Source: Nyssa sinensis
Lineage: Eukaryota > Streptophyta > Magnoliopsida > Cornales > Nyssaceae
Direction: 5' to 3'
Length of the DNA stretch: 64,000 nucleotides
Assembly: GCA_008638375.1 (NCBI GenBank)
Contig: CM018035.1
Coordinates: forward strand, 6,385,077-6,449,076
Part shown: one piece after another, positions 1-14,003 of the stretch
How positions within the stretch are numbered: the stretch's first letter is position 1
Layout of the letters: each line of letters opens with the position of its first letter
Position numbers and translations under genes: made by a program
Notes under the pieces: model-generated
What the model saw: only the letters and a program-made list of their open reading frames with translations
What the model was told of the DNA's origin: nothing
The model's database searches: none

Positions 1-3000
1 GCATCATATATCAACATGTCCATGCAATTTTCACCAAAGTGAGCAAAACTGTTGTGAGAAGCTCTCTCCAGCGGCTGCAGTGGAGAACTACGAGGGAAAC
101 CTACACCCCCAAGAGAACCCAACTGAAACCCTGAAGCTTCAGGAGATCCCCCTGAATAGGCATGTTGCCTATCCCAGAAGGAGGTCGGTGCTGATCCAAC
201 TTTGTGGTGTGCAGGTGAAACTGTGTTCAGCATATGAGGTGGTGCTCCAGAGAATCCAGGCAGTTGTGGGGGACAATGAACATGAAGACCATTCACAAAT
301 GATGGAGAATTCGACAAAATCAAAGAACTTGAAGGATGATGCTGAAATGAGTTGATGTTGCTCCATGCAAAACGATGTCCATTAAGGGGACAGGTCCCAT
401 TCCCAGAAGAGCCAAAAACTGGAGATAAGACTTCGTTATGATTATGATCAACAAGATGATTAAAATAAGTTTGGAACAAGACCATTTACTGAAATCCTAT
501 ATGTATAGTTTTACTTTGGTTCTTGATTATATGAAAAATATTGAGGTCAGTTTGAATGTTGTCTTAAAAACAGCTGATTCATTACATGGAACATCCAAAT
601 TCCCCTTACTTGGGATTCAATAGAATGTTAGAGAAACATGATTCCACTCAAAAAGTAGTGACACTGTCCCCACTATGATGTGTAGATATATTGCAAACAT
701 AAGAAACTGGTAGATGAGAATAAAACAATGTTATCTGATGCATTAATCACTTCAGTCCAAAAAAGAAAAATCACAAGGCGAATGCAATAAACTGCCTACT
801 GGGAGCATTTTATGAAGGGGACAGGTCTAAACAGATCTTAAAACTGCTGAAGTACTCCAATTACTTTAGGAAACCAGTTAATGGAATGGATTGCTTAAAA
901 ACATAGCACTAAGTGTTTTCCATTTTTTCCCCTTTCCAAATTGAGCTCCTGATGTCCTACGGCCCTTACATCTTACATCTCTCCTAAAACGAAATTTCCA
1001 GGTTGCCAAGTTAGTTCTCTGAAAACAAAAGAGCCATGCATTCCGATTCATGCAGCCTGATACACAAATCAATAATGTGCTTACATTTTACGAGCAGTAA
1101 ACACCATTTAATATCAAATTACTTAATTTTCCTAAAGGCTTCTTCCTTTAATGCCTCCTGATAATTAAGGGTCATAGCTTAGGCTATTAAGTAATATTAT
1201 TATTCACACCTACGTGCACTGTGCAGAAATTGTATACTCACTCGCTTCACTCATTTGTTTATAGATTTCAAATATTAAATTCTCTCCCGTTGGTCGAGGA
1301 ATAGGGGAGCACTCCCACTACAGGAAAGGGGATCCCCTTTCCCTGCCATTCCCTTACTTCCCTATACCGCTCCCTTCTTTTGGTGCCCTTCAAGCGTTTA
1401 ATATTACAAATTTCTTTACTTAACTCGCTCACCGAACACTTGCTTTCAGAGAAATTTGTGGGAACTAAAATGAAAATCTTCTCCAGCATGCACATACTTC
1501 ACTTGATATTTTCATTTAGTTTTTATGTAATTCCCTGTTGAAATGCCGCTTTACCTCTTCATTTATTTCACCAGGTTTACCCTTCAAATTTTTTGTAAGG
1601 TCTTTTCTGGCCTTTTAATGGATCATCCTCTTACAGGTACCTTTTAATAGGCCTTTGGATTCCCCTCTTTGGGGATACTATGACATCGGTACATGACCCC
1701 TTAAAAATATATAGGCACTCAAACATTATAAGATTAAAAAACAATTACTTTAAAATCCAAAAACCTACAGAAATATGACACACATTTGATAAAAATCATT
1801 TCTGGAATGAGAAGAAAGGAGAGGTTCTTTTCTGATAATCATCAGATTTAATCCTCCAAATGGAACTGCAATTAAATTCATCAAATCTATACTAGAGACC
1901 ACAAGAATAGCAGAGATTCATGGTGACAGCTTAAACTTAAAGAAAAAAACCAAAATTTTAAAACTATATTATGATTCAAGTTCATTAACATAACCTGAAT
2001 AAATCTCCATGCAACTTTAGACTGTCCAAAATCATATTACAAAACTATTGAATACTTAGAATGATCTGATTGGGACAAGCATGAAGCATACAGTTTAGGA
2101 ATCACTTTTTAAAATCACTATGCATCAAGTGCATGCATGCATAGTCCTAGAATTTGTAAACTGCCCTTGACGTTCATCTCATTAGAACTTTAAATCTCTT
2201 CTGGATAAATTGTCTTTTGCCACTATCCTAGTAAGAATCCACTAGTAATAAGTTTTCGAAAACAACGCAAGAGAATTGAGAAAAATTGATAACTGACAGA
2301 TTTCACATAGCAATGCACTGCACTTACCTCCATTAAGGTTCATTGGCTGCCCACTTGAACCCATTTTATACATGCGCCTATCATTCCTTCTGTCTGCTAC
2401 TCTGGGACCAATATTTCCAGCTGTGTCTGCAACAGTACTGGAGCAGTTGTATGGAATGACATTGTTGAAACTATCATGATGCTCAGGAAAGGAATGAGGA
2501 TGGAAACTTGGAATGTGTTGGTTACCAAAATTCACTTGATCCAGAGAGTGGCTGGGCTCACAAAGACCAAAGTGATTTCCAGCAGATGCCACCCTCACTG
2601 GAGAGGGCAAGAAGTTGGGAACACTAGAACTTCCACAAGGAAGTGCATTTTCAGTAGATGTACTAATAGGACGTTTTCTTGCAGAATATAAGCCCTGGAT
2701 AGATATGTCATTCATGCAGCTACGGGTCATCCCTCCAGGAGAGACCACTGCATTAGAAGATACATTTGTTCAACAAAGAAGACAGCATAATCTAATTTAA
2801 TACAAAGGAATTCCTATCAGGAAGAATCATACCTAAGTATTCTGATGACAAGTTGTCATTGGGGCTTCGACATGGACCAGATTCATCATGCTCCAACTCA
2901 GAGCATTGTTGCATTGAACTGCAAAAAAAAGGAACATTTGCTCATAATATTTACATAGGAAGAAGAAAAGGGAAAAATGGGACATTAATGTACAACGACA

Positions 3001-6000
3001 ATGGAACATCAGAAACATAGTGCCACTTCACAAGAACTAACAGTGGTTGAGAGAGAGAGAGAGGAAAGACCACTAAAGGCAGAGAAGAGAATACCACTGT
3101 CTTGCACCACCTAGATGGCTTGGTTCAATCTTGATCTGCTTCCCAGCAATATCACACCTGTTCAATGCATGAAGAGCAGCTTCTGCAGCTCTAACATCAT
3201 AAAACTCTATGAATTTGTGATGATGATTATGCGGAGTTTCACGAATCTGCTAACCATAAAAAGAACCATGTAATTTGCAATGTTTCATACGTAATCTCAG
3301 TAACTACGGAAAGTAAGGTACAATGGACATACTTCCTTAATCTCTCCATAACTGCCAAAAATTTGGCTAAGTTCATAATTTGAAACAGAAGAATCGAGGT
3401 TGAATACCACAAGAATGCCCTGGTTAATATCTTTTTCTGAAGGATTTTCCTAGCATATTAACAAGACAGTTAAACAAGTTAAGAAGACAAAGCAATGGAA
3501 CATCTTATGATACCATGGAGAAAATTATTGCAATGAGAACTGCCAAATAATATCATGTAAATAATGAAAGTGGCGGAGAGGGGCTAATGCACCTTTGGAA
3601 TCGAATAGTGGATGTCAATTTTTCTACGTCTCAATGGTTTATTTTGAAGTTCTATCATTGCATTCCTTGCTGCCCTTATATCATAGTAAGCAATCATAAC
3701 AAACCCTCGATGCTTACATGCTGTATACAGAGTTCGGATTTCCCCATATTGCTGCAAAAACAAAGTAAAATTGTCAACGGAACAATATAAGGTGACTAGC
3801 TTGCATAGACTCCTGATTAAGGCATTTCAAGGCATAAAGAACTAAACATTACCTCGAAAAGAGTCCTCAATTCAGAATCTTCGACATTGCTATTGATATT
3901 TCTCACAAAAAGTGTTCTAGAAGGGTGTTCACCATAAGGATGTTCACTGGCTAGTGGGCCACTAGAACTCCCATGACAATTAGAAATTCCCCTAGTAAAA
4001 CCAGAATTTATTTGGCCTGTAAGTGAGCAATTATCTCCTTCTAACTCCATGCCTCCACCACTGCTAAATAGATCAAGATCTTCAACATCATCAATGTCAT
4101 TGCCATGAGCAATATCTTCCAATTCATTAATCACTCCGAAAAGGAGATCATCTTCATCAGGAAGGAGATTTCCAATGGTTTGCACCTCAATTTCTTCAGT
4201 GGAACCTAAGGGTTCCACTTCATTGTAGGAAGAGGCAGCAGTAGTGACAGACTTGTGAATCAGATCATTGTTCAAAGATAACCCCACTGCACAGTGAAAA
4301 CTCATAATATGAAAAGTGCTTACAGGATTTGCTAATCAAAAAGCATTTAAGCAAGGAATAATTTATTGATATGGGAGGAGATATCAAGAGTCCAACACAG
4401 GCATGAAAGATATTGATGTAGCTTTTAAAAAATGACTGACATTGCTAGCAAAATATAATTGAAATGCTGGAACATACATAACCGGTTTTTCTTTATTTCA
4501 CCAAATTAGAGTGAAATTTTAATTATTTAGTGTAATTAATTAGAATTTAGTAGTCATTAATTAATTAAAAGTTAATTATAAATTAATTGACTAATTAGAG
4601 CTAATTTGGTGGGACCCTAGATCCCATCTTTTGCTTTAATTTTGCAAACTCCTATAAATATGTGATTTAAAGGGGATAGCCATACACAAGCTAATAGATT
4701 ATTTTCCTGCGAGAGAGTAAAAGATGAGCCCTCTCTCCTCTCTAGGTGTACGGCTTGCATAGAGAAAAAAGAGGACAAGACCTAGAGGAGTTCGAAAAGG
4801 AAGATTGCATCAATCTCTTCAAGAAGGTTTCTTCAATAATTAAGATTATCAAGAACAAGTAATTCTAACTTCTCTTTTCAAGATTGCATGATTCATGTAA
4901 AAAAAAAAAAAAGATTCAAATAGATTTTTGAAATCGCTTTCGCTATGGTTACGAACCCAACAACAACAATGTGTAAAGAAACACCAATCATAATAAGTCC
5001 GTAGAGTCCAACCATCTACACATCATAAACATTCAAATATAATCCAATTCGCATTCAAAATGTATCACAACCAGCTCAGTACTGCATAGAGTTCCTATCT
5101 TCTTCCAAAAGAGCTGAAGAAACACTTTATTTGAATAGAAATTTTTTGTTAGTATCTTGAGATCTCAAAAGTAAAGTCAATCTTTTCAATACTTGTAATG
5201 GATAGGAAATAAAAGATAGAAGATATCAAAGATCTTGATGTGTTGTAAAGAAATTACAGATATATTGACGTCTCATTCAACAGTTTGCTAAAGCAGAACC
5301 TATCATGATTTAACTGAAAACCTGACAACAGGGGTAAGAAAAAGATAGTGATGTGAAACATGCCAATGAAACAAGTTCCAAAATTTTTGAGCCAATTATT
5401 CAATGTGGCTCTTATTCTCATGAGAAATGAAGATGAGGTGAAACAATTTTGTGAGACATGAAAATCAAATAACAATTTCTCTTGGGGTAATTCCACAACA
5501 ACTTATATGAGCATGATAGAGTAGACAATTAATTAACCATTGATGAAGTGAGAGTGGTTATGAATAAGCATTTTGATAGTTGTTAAATGGAAAAGCTTAC
5601 ACTTTCTGCTGAAAACTTCAGATAATGGGCTTGAGAAAAGAATGCTCTGATTCGGAGTTCCATTAATTTTAGTCCCGTTTCTTTCCACACCATATGACAA
5701 GGACGGCACATATAAATTTGGCCATGTCTTTTGATTGTGGTTTAAATATCTCCCTGAAGCTAGATATAAATTGGCAGTTCCCTCTTCTCCACCAATGTAA
5801 ATCTTTTCTTTCTGCTCTCCAACTACACAAGACGGCGGCAGTTCCATGCAATCTGCTGACCGTGCACCAATAGGGAAAAGCTTTTCCAAGGATGATGAAG
5901 CAACTGACTTGCTGCCAGGTGTTTGAATTATTCCATCTGTTCCCATCAAAAGGACAATATTGGCATGGCAATTAGATAGAAAAAAAACTCGCTATCTGCA

Positions 6001-9000
6001 CCTACCAATCAATTAATAAGGTCTACAAAAGATTATATGATATTAAGTCCATACGTCCTAGAAGAACCCACGAAAAACAATAACATGAGATGAACATCAC
6101 CATGCTCAAATTTTAAATGGTAAAAGACTCTGCATCATTTTATATATATATATGGAAGAAAAAAAATTGAATCTGTAAGGAAAATAGATATCAATCAAAA
6201 TTGTGTTTGTGAGACAATAACCATAAACTCTAATCAGCCAGACAGATACCAGTAATACAACACTGAACATAATCCATATCCTGACTAAATTACAATATGG
6301 TGCAAAAGAATGGAAAATAACTAATATAAATACGTAGGAAACTACAAGAAAGTGAGCTCCAAACAAAGCAAGCTTCCAATAAACTGATACAGTCAAATGG
6401 CACAAATTTATTAAATCGATTTTTGAAACTGTTTACAAGGGTTCTTGAGAAGGACAGGGGATGCGGTACTTTGAACAGTAAATGGGATGCATAACAAAGA
6501 GAGACTGAACAGAAGGGTAGCGAGGTAGAGAGAACCCGAGGAGGCAGTATATGATAGTAAGGGGGCCCGGTGGACATGCTACCCAATCCGAGGTGTGGAC
6601 CTCCAAATAAAAGCAGAGCGTATCTAGTCTCACTGCAAAGAAGCCTACGCTTCCGAGTAAGAGCAGAGCGTATCTAGTCTCACTGCAAAGAAGCCTACGC
6701 TTCCGAGTAAGAGCAGAGCGTGTCTAGTCTTACTGCAAGGGCAGGCCTTGTGGTGTTGTACATTACAATTGCACTATGCTTCTTAGTTGTTCCCACTAAA
6801 CATAAACTGTTTAGGCCTCTTAGTATACCAACACGTTCCCCAACCAGGTAGGCAACATGTCCCCATCTTGAAATTATTATCCATACACGGTGGCACATTA
6901 AACGTCGGAGTTGCAAGTCCATGGTTCCTCTACACCAACTGAACTATAGACCTATCCATTTGTCCCAGCTGTATTGCTGGTACAAGGGTCGTCTAGGAGA
7001 TCCCCTACTTAAGACTCCAATCCAAGTTTCTTCTAGAAATCTAAAGCATAGATATAGGTCACCAGACTCACCACCCTTGGCAGCAAACCATGATATGGTT
7101 CCACGAACCCTGCACGGGCCCTCCAAAAATTCGAAATCTTGATTTTTTTTACCTGTATTTTCTATAGAAATTTAAAAAGAAAAAGAAAAAAGGAGTCCCC
7201 CACCCCCAAAAAAATCACATTTCTATAAGAGGCCCCCCCCTTAAATTCGAATTTTTATATTCCCCCCCCCCCCCAGTCTAGATCCACTACTAGTCTGGGG
7301 CCTAATGCTTTTATGTTTATACTGTTAGTGACGGGCGTGAACCCAACCTCTGCACTTTTGGTGGGTGTGTACCCATAATCTGCACTATTGTGCGGTGCAA
7401 GTTCATAGAGTTTGAATCTTGCCTGGTTGCCCAGAACTGGTGCACGTGATGTGCCTGTCATGTGGATCCACTACCTATGTTTGTGCCACACGGCATGGGA
7501 AATTTCATATCAACAAATTTCATCACCATAATAATCAATAAGTACACATGTGATCTGACATAAATATTGGTGAGCCTTGTTCACTTGATCGATTACTCTC
7601 AAATAGTATCAACAGGAGAGCAGCATTTAAGATGAGATTCTGCTACACAAAAGGGAAAGAGAGATTGCATAGACAAAAATAAAAAAGATAAGAATCTTGT
7701 ATTACAATCCAGTATTACAGAGATAGAGACTACACCCATCAACGTGTATATCATATCAAGCCTAATAAAGGTATAACCAGAGAACTTTAAAACTGTTAAC
7801 TAATTGTTAGAAACAACCAATTACGTAATGAATCAATTGTTAACTAATCTTGATTTACATAATGAATCAATGAAGGGGAGGTCTTGGGTTCACATCTTGA
7901 CTAGCAAGGAAAAAAAAGGGGGGAACCTAGGGAAGCAAGGAAGAAAATGATGGATGGGTGCAGGTGGGGCATGTTGCTCCCTTCCACACAATTATCTCCA
8001 TGAAACTGTTCTTTCCATAAAACTTGCAAGCATTTCTTGACCAGGCAATCTTATTCTATTCATGCACGACCAACAGTATCAAATTGGATGATACATCATG
8101 AATGAGGCATCCATATGAATAGACAAACTCCACACTTTCTCATAGGTTGTGTTGCACCAATAAGGGTACATTTAAATATTTACATATTTTACCATAAGGA
8201 AATGCTCTTGCTAAAACTGATGCAGTAACTATCAATCCAATTAGTGCAACTCATTGCTATATTGCTTGTATGTGACAGCCATGACAAAAAGGAAAAAACT
8301 CATCACCTTACAAATTTATCGCACTTCTCTCCAGATCATTAGACGATAAAACAAAGCCTTCTGCCCAATCCCCACTCAATGGCAGACCATGAAACATAAT
8401 GCATCATATATTCAAGTCATCACAAATCTGAACTCACAACCAAGTAACCACATGCAAAATAGCAACAGGCAGCAGCAGTAACAAAAAGAATTAAATGAGA
8501 AAGTGTTTGCTGCTTACACCATCTTTCACAATTGTATATAATTCATATAACTACTAAAGAATATATATTTATATATATGGAAGTAGCAAAATATTAGCCT
8601 AAACAGAAAACCTTAAAAGATCATATTTTAAGTCTAAATTCTTCATTATCTCCCGTTAAAACAAGGAAAATAGTACCCTGCATCATTTGAGCTCTCCTCG
8701 GATACTGTATTTCTAACCCACCAATCAATTTTGTGGAAACTTCAGAAAGGCATGCAGCCCCCTTCCACTCTGTTTTAGATATGATTCTGGTTTCTTTCAA
8801 TATTTCAATGCCAAACCATTAAAATAAAATGATTCTGGTTTCTTTCAAAACTACAATGCCAAACCATTAAAATAAAATGATTCTGGTTTCTTTCAAAACT
8901 TCAATGCCAAACCATTAAAATAAATTTCTATCAAACCCCATGCAGAAATCACATTCATAAACTTGATATTTCAAGGTGTAGCAAGCATAATTGGATGGAT

Positions 9001-9402
9001 ATCAAAACCAAGTGCAACAGATGTAAATGGAGAGTAAATTAGGAAACCTCGGCACATGAAAATAAAAAGGCTCACCAATGTGATCATGCATGGTTTTTGG
9101 CTTCCATATTCCAACCTCTATCTGCCCATCAGAAGCATACAAGAAGTTCAGAAATATAAAGAATATTTTAAGAAGGATAATCAATAATTTAAGAACACAT
9201 AAAAATCTTAAATGATGCAATGTCTCCAGAACAATTAATAAAATATTGGTGCCACAATCTCATTAAAGCTTTTAATAGTTTAACAAGAACAGAAGAACTT
9301 TAAATACATCAAGAGCCCAAGGACCTCGGAGGGAAAGCAAATTTCCTTAAAGAAGTGAGGCGAGGTAGATATACCCCTTTGATCCATTATTTCAAATGGC
9401 AT
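1..9402 (-). CDS. MEI2-like RNA-binding protein (AML1/AML4-type), 5' part; 3' end off the left edge
   Basis: Plant MEI2-like proteins are RNA-binding regulators of meiosis and vegetative development. Ten coding exons read on the complement: 9402-9325, 9121-9076, 5936-5601, 4286-3853, 3751-3593, 3449-3333, 3246-3095, 2918-2833, 2747-2328 and 418 to the window edge. All junctions keep frame, giving about 748 codons. The protein begins MPFEIMDQRG, followed by a GIWKPKTM segment known from plant homologues. An acidic stretch (IGNLLPDEDDLLFG) precedes RRM1 at about residues 276-350 (TLFVRNI; RGFVMIAYYD). RRM2 spans about 358-434 (GILVVFNL; KFIEFYDVRAAEAAL). The linker contains the family blocks GNGTCPLNGHRFAW and HKVGSAPTSFWDRQHAYSGG. 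The conserved MEI2 RRM3 would follow to the left and is not visible. The chosen ATG at 9402 opens a 26-codon exon preceded by a spliced leader. The last exon shows no stop or clear donor before base 1, so it probably continues. Family call is firm; the AML1/4 subgroup is inferred from the N-terminus. Confidence 0.93.
419..2327 (-). other. Intron of the MEI2-like gene, 1.9 kb
   Basis: The donor (GTAAGTG on the complement) is at 2327-2321 and the acceptor (CTCCAG) at 424-419. The frame is preserved across it (AAT GGA G | TT TTT GGC). I see no exon-like or element-like sequence inside, though a small extra exon cannot be excluded. Confidence 0.6.
4465..4962 (+). mobile_element. Candidate solo LTR in an intron of the MEI2-like gene
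   Basis: This block lies in the intron 4287-5600. It opens with TGCTGG and closes with CCCAACA, resembling the TGTTGG...CCAACA ends of plant Copia LTRs. It contains a TATA-like CTATAAATA near 4651, then a GAGAGAG- and CTCTCTCC-rich leader-like stretch, and ends in a pattern typical of Copia LTR 3' ends (TCGCTTTCGCTATGG). I could not find a matching 5-bp target duplication, so the boundaries and the call are tentative. Confidence 0.35.
6430..7490. other. Unclassified insertion-like block in the 3.1-kb intron (5937-9075)
   Basis: The stretch is visibly richer in G and C than the flanking intron. It contains the 50-bp tandem repeat at 6611-6738, a C8 run near 7223 and a C13 run at 7262-7274, and a tRNA B-box-like GTTTGAATCTTGCC near 7410. 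Short ORFs on both strands resemble no family I know. It may be an old transposon remnant. Confidence 0.3.
6611..6738. repeat. 50-bp tandem repeat, 2.5 copies
   Basis: Units start at 6611, 6661 and 6711 with an exact 50-base period. Each begins with (A/G)AGCAGAGCGT. The first two are nearly identical and the third breaks off after about 28 bases with a few changes. Confidence 0.9.
8781..8922. repeat. 48-bp tandem repeat, 3 copies
   Basis: Units start at 8781, 8829 and 8877, each opening ATGATTCTGGTTTCTTTCAA and closing with CCATTAAAATAAA. Only a few substitutions separate them. The array sits in the intron between coding exons 2 and 3 of the MEI2-like gene. Confidence 0.9.
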
Positions 9403-10702
9403 TGTCACCTCAGACACTCAGAAACCTGTAAGTTTAAACTTTCTCACTTGCTGGCTGTCCAGACTGCAGACTGCATCTGTCTTCCTTAGGGGATGGGAAA
9501 AAAAAATCAACATCAGATAACCCAATACAATTATAAAAAAATAAAAAATAAAAAGCAACAAACAATTTGCCAATTATGTTCTTTCTCAAAACATGTCAAA
9601 CCTAAGGTCCTACATTGAACAGACATAACTAGAATGTAATAAATATAGGATGAGAATATTTTTTTTCCGGTACCATGAAAATGAACACCACTCGTTTACC
9701 TACCAGAGACCAAACATAAAAGTGCAGTGGTTCCTTGGAAGACGTAGGTATGGAAGAACAAAAACAATATTAGAGTATATTTTAAGTCTTAAATCTTTTT
9801 AACCCAATTAAGCCTTATACAACCACTGAATTTGGTTGAGGGGAGTTTTCCAAATCAAAAAGACCAAATTAAAAAGAAAATGAGATTCAGAATTTTACTT
9901 CATTTTTCTTTTCCTCAATGTTCCTCCACAATCAAAGGGATTTGCCGTGTCAAAAAAAAAAAAAAAGGAAAAAATAGTAATAATTGATCACGAAGAGCGA
10001 ACCCTGGTTTGATATTAAGCAATGTCACAATGAAATTCCAAAATTCAAACACAGCATACCTTCAAAAAAACCTAAGTCGAAATCGGTTCACTAAGATTAA
10101 CAAAAAAACCTATACATACATTCACGTATCAGCGCGAGTCGCGTAATTTAAACGAAATAATAATAATAATTTGTTCTCGTCGTCGACTTCAAAACCAAAT
10201 AAGAAAGAGAACTAAAACAAGAACAAAAACTCCAGATGATCGTAGCTTAAATTTAACCTAACAACACCAGAGACAACAACAGTAAAGTAGAGCTGCACCT
10301 TCTAAAAGATCCTCACCATCTCCAACCTTCCTCTCTCGTCTCTATAAACTGTGAAATTCCTTTATACCACCATCCTCATAGGTTGATAAGTGGAGAAAGA
10401 AAGCAGAAGCATTTGTGAAAGATAGGATAGAAAAATTTAAGGCTTTATGGCCTTCAAAGCTGTGATCCCCTCCCTCTTTTTCCCTCCATTGCAAGCTACA
10501 GAGACAGTATTTTCGTGATATTAGTTTCTACCAACTCTTTTTACGAAGGAAAAAAAAAAAAACAGATCTCGTTCTGTTGCTAGCTCGTTAACATGGTGAC
10601 TGGAGTTTGACAGCTCGGCGTTGGAAAGAACGGAATTCACCGGCGAGTAGATGATATTCCAGCAAGGCTCCTCCAAGAGAGAGAAAGTGAGGGGGAGTTT
10701 AC

Positions 10703-10730
<28 letters not shown>
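9403..10730 (-). other. Spliced 5' leader of the MEI2-like gene
   Basis: An acceptor at 9426-9427 leaves 23 untranslated bases (9425-9403) before the ATG. Upstream, a good donor (AG|GTGCAG read on the complement) at 10298-10297 ends a probable non-coding first exon running from about 10730 to 10299. On the minus strand this leader is CT-rich, with a long (CT)n tract at about 10702-10727, as is common in plant 5' UTRs. The transcription start is a guess. The leader intron is about 870 bases. Confidence 0.55.
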
Positions 10731-10733
<3 letters not shown>

Positions 10734-13700
10734 TAGTTCACTTCTTGCTTTGAAAAAACAGAAGTAAAAAAAAGAAATAGGCGGGTTTTGTGTTTATGGG
10801 AGAAAAAGGAATTGAATTGAAAAACTGGCTGGTGGTGGGAAGTTAGGCCTACGCTATGTTTGGATCACGGTGCAATCTTAGCACTGTGGGTTTTGAAATC
10901 TAATCGTAATATAATAAAATTTTCAATTGTATTTATTTATTTTATTAGAAGCCGTTTAAATTAAGAGTGTAAATATAATTTTTTTCATTGAACTAATAAA
11001 CTCTATTATAAATGTCGTATTTAATATTTGTTAGATTTTTTTAATATATTATTATTTAAATTAAATAATTTTTTTTTTTATAATTATTTTAACTCAGATA
11101 ATTTTTCTTCATCGCTTCTGATGCCCATCCCATCCCGTTCCGTTCCGTCGGCTCCTGTCAAAACGCAATTTCAGGGGGAAGCCGCTTGCTGTCCACATTT
11201 TCACTTTTGAAAGTAATTTTGATTGAAAAAAGTGTAATGACTATTTAACCAAGCTTTTAAAGTATTCAATTGGAACACAATAATGTAGTGATTGGAAATT
11301 CAACCCTAAATACTCACTAAATTACCAAAATGCCATTCAACTTCATAACTTAGGCTAAAAGAAAAATCAAATACCAGCATGATATAGCCTGGACGTTATT
11401 TACAAAAATCAATGCTGTTAGAGTAATGGTTATTTGAAGAGGAGATTAAAAGATGCTTTATTTCTAATAAGTTAATTGAATCAATATTTTAAAAATGTAT
11501 TTTCAAGTGATGTTCTTTAATTTATGATACATTTATTAAATATAAAAATATATCTTTTTTGATATATACACATGTATGTATATACACATATATGTATATA
11601 CACATGTATTAAATATGATATGTTTACAAGTTTGTGTGACACTATTTGAAAAGTTTTTAAATATCAAAATTTATATCTGAAATTGATGTATTATTATTCA
11701 CCTTAAAATGAATAACTAAATGCAAAATTTGTTTTGGATAAATTTTTAAAAAAAAAAAAGTCATGAAATTAATATATTTTTTCACACAATGTTTTTATTA
11801 AAAAATGAATCTTTTTATTTAAAATTAAGTAAAAAGGGGGAATGATGTGAAAGATTTAAAACAGAAAAATATAGTAATATTTGTTGACAACAACGTAATA
11901 AAGACAATTCAATCAATATAATTGATCGAAATTTAATTCAAAGATCTTGACACGCGTATATACATAGATACATAGATGTATACACGTGTATATTGATTTT
12001 GACATGTTTGTAAGTTTGCATGACTGTGTGAAGTTTACAGTGCAAAATATCACATTTTGATACTTCTATTTTAATATTAAAATATTAATGCAACAACTAT
12101 TATTTTTTAAATAAAATAATATGAAAAACCCATCTCCGTTTGATATTTATTTGACATAGTGACGTAAATTTTATATTTATTTGGCATGTGCATTTCGTAT
12201 TTTATGAGTGTCATAAAATAGCAGTAGATACTTTCAATACCAAGTGCTCGTTTGGATGGACGATGGAAACGAGTATTTAAGAAAATGACATTTTGAAAAA
12301 AACTTTTTACTGATATTTTTTTAAAACGCTCGTTTTGATTTTAAAAATATTTAAATGAGCGTTTTGAGAAGTCTAAATAAATATCCACTTATCTCAAATG
12401 TCTATTTAAAATGTGAAAATAGTTAAACAGGCGATGGAACAACCTATCCAAATATAACTCAAATATCGAGTAATGTTATACTTACCTAATAATTCTATCA
12501 AAAATATTTATACAGTGATATGATATAAAACTAATACAATATTGTTACATTAATTGTATAAACACTTTTGATAAAAATTTAAATAAATATAACATTATTG
12601 TCAAATATATTATTAAAAATAATATTATTATTTTTTAACAAACCAAATGGCAACGTGTCCCATGCTAAATCTCATTTCATTGACAACATTTGGCAACATC
12701 TCGAATGCCAAATGTTATTACTGATACTTTTTGCTTGAAAAAAACAAAGGAATAAAAAAAAAAAACAACTTTGAGGGGTAGTTTTAGTTAGGAAATTTAG
12801 GGTAAGGTTGGCATGACAATTGATGATGCGTTTTCTTATCATTTTGTGCCTCGTAGTGCGTGTCGTGTACGAAATGTATGGATTGGGGAACAGCCCTACA
12901 ATAAGCTGTCCTTTTTTATTTTCTACAATATAATATTTAGTGTATATAAATTTTGTTCCCTCTGATCTTATCTTCTCCAACAACATATTTAAAAGCTCAC
13001 ATGGAGATTAAAGTAGCCTTTTGAGATAACAGTGCTTACTCTCCACCAGTTCATAACAGCTCCCATGTTTTGACCTTTACTACAACTGTACCAAGCCATT
13101 CTTTCATTCCCATTTTTGTATTTCTCTACACTTTGAAGTTTTGTTGACATATCCATAAATCTAGTTCTTGTAAACATTTCTTTATTTAACGTTATTTGTT
13201 TATTGCTTAATTTGAAAGAGTTGTTGATTGTATCACCGCTTCTTTTTTTTATTTTTATCTATTTTTAAATGTGTTTTTGAAAATGTTTCGATTTATTCGT
13301 GTTCTGATCGATCGGTTCAAGAAGTTTAATTAGATGTCGAGAGTGACATTCAACAGGAACGGTAAAGTGTTAATTGTGATTATTTCATGATTAAATTTGA
13401 GTTTCTAAAAAGACCTCGTAAGTGGAGTTGAAATAGACAGTGATTCAGTATCATTATTTATTCATTCTATATGAAAAATTATGATTTAGGTCTTTGGAAA
13501 TACAATGAAATGAAGATTAGTAAGAATTAAAATTATCGACCTCTAACGATTGGTTAGACTTTCGCAAAAAAACTATGGAAAGATAACCGAACCAAACCGA
13601 ATTCATATGAGATAATTGAATTAGTTATGATTCAAATTCTATTTGTTAAAAAAATCGAATTGAATCTTTAAAATTTGATAAATCTATAAATTAACAATAC

Positions 13701-13971
13701 AAAGCCGAATATGTTATTTATTCGATCAAATTAGATTCGATGATCTAATAAAATTTAATATATATTATTTATATAAAATATTAAGTAACAGTTATATCTA
13801 TTACATGTAAATGTAAAACATAGAAAATTCAACAAACCCCTATATAATTTAAATTTTAATATATTTTGTAAGTTTATAATATATAATTTTAATATAATAT
13901 ATATTATATATAATCAGATCAAATTAGGTTAATTCATATCCTTCGAATTAGTTTTATTTTATCTTTTGTAT

Positions 13972-14003
<32 letters not shown>

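Noticed and set aside
12240..12480. Possible MITE suggested by TCGTTTGGATG and CCTATCCAAATA
   Set aside because: The inverted similarity is short and imperfect, and no target duplication or sister copy was seen.
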